Shown: one piece after another, positions 46,882 to 46,931 of the stretch | Numbering within the stretch: the stretch's first letter is position 1 | Layout of the letters: each line of letters begins with the position of its first letter | From: an uncultured Clostridia bacterium | GTDB taxonomy: Bacteria; Bacillota; Clostridia; Christensenellales; Borkfalkiaceae | Assembly: GCA_947628675.1 (NCBI GenBank) | Contig: CANRAR010000009.1 | Coordinates: forward strand, 1 to 46,931 | Length of the DNA: 46,931 nucleotides | Direction of reading: 5' to 3' | The notes under the pieces: model-generated | Databases searched by the model: none | Told to the model about the DNA's origin: nothing | Seen by the model: the letters and a program-made list of their open reading frames with translations, nothing else | Program-made: the position numbers and the translations under genes

Positions 46882-46931
46882 ATTTTGCAGTATATTTGAT
46901 AACAAATTCTTTTTCCTTTCCCGCGGGCGCG

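Overview
This window looks like the replication-origin region of a spore-forming Bacillota chromosome, probably class Clostridia. The evidence is Shine-Dalgarno starts of the GGAGG type, the yyaC and pdaB-like sporulation genes, consensus parS sites, the rpmH-rnpA-yidD-yidC-jag cluster and a Na+/H+ pyrophosphatase. Placement near Christensenellales is only a guess from gene style.

Layout. Position 1-62 is the 5' end of a 16S rRNA gene on the minus strand, with two tandem consensus promoters. From 0.85 to 9.7 kb there is an arabinan/arabino-oligosaccharide locus: a very large solute-binding lipoprotein, two permeases, an exported GH43 arabinanase lipoprotein and a cytoplasmic GH43 enzyme. No ATPase is encoded beside it. 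From 9.9 to 15.2 kb lie a DUF2156-GNAT fusion and an ftsH-parA-parB operon, followed by two parS sites. From 15.5 to 17.1 kb are cvpA, yyaC and a small unknown gene. From 17.7 to 22.0 kb the minus strand carries jag, yidC, yidD, rnpA, rpmH and dnaN. Between dnaN and rsmG (22.03-22.38 kb) is a DnaA-box cluster that I read as oriC. To its left most genes are on the minus strand, and to its right most are on the plus strand, as expected for two diverging forks. dnaA itself is not in the window.

Right of the origin are rsmG, a SLOG-family gene, an unknown gene, pckG, an XRE-like regulator, hppA, a CmpB-family membrane protein, a DeoR regulator, a leaderless gene followed by cysE-cysS, an unusually short alaS, an acetyltransferase, rplM-rpsI, a large surface protein, an acidic zinc-ribbon protein, degV, a PdaB-like deacetylase and a tandem-OB SSB-like protein.

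The most unusual feature is in the intergenic DNA from 26.5 kb rightwards. Several families of short repeats have conserved outer flanks but palindromic cores that are perfectly paired and different in every copy. They are nested in one another and mixed with G-quadruplex-type motifs, and there are two apparently identical copies of a 161-bp multi-hairpin element. No transposase is present. Two genes, rsmG and the 31844 gene, have the same promoter-to-ATG geometry, which predicts leaderless mRNAs.
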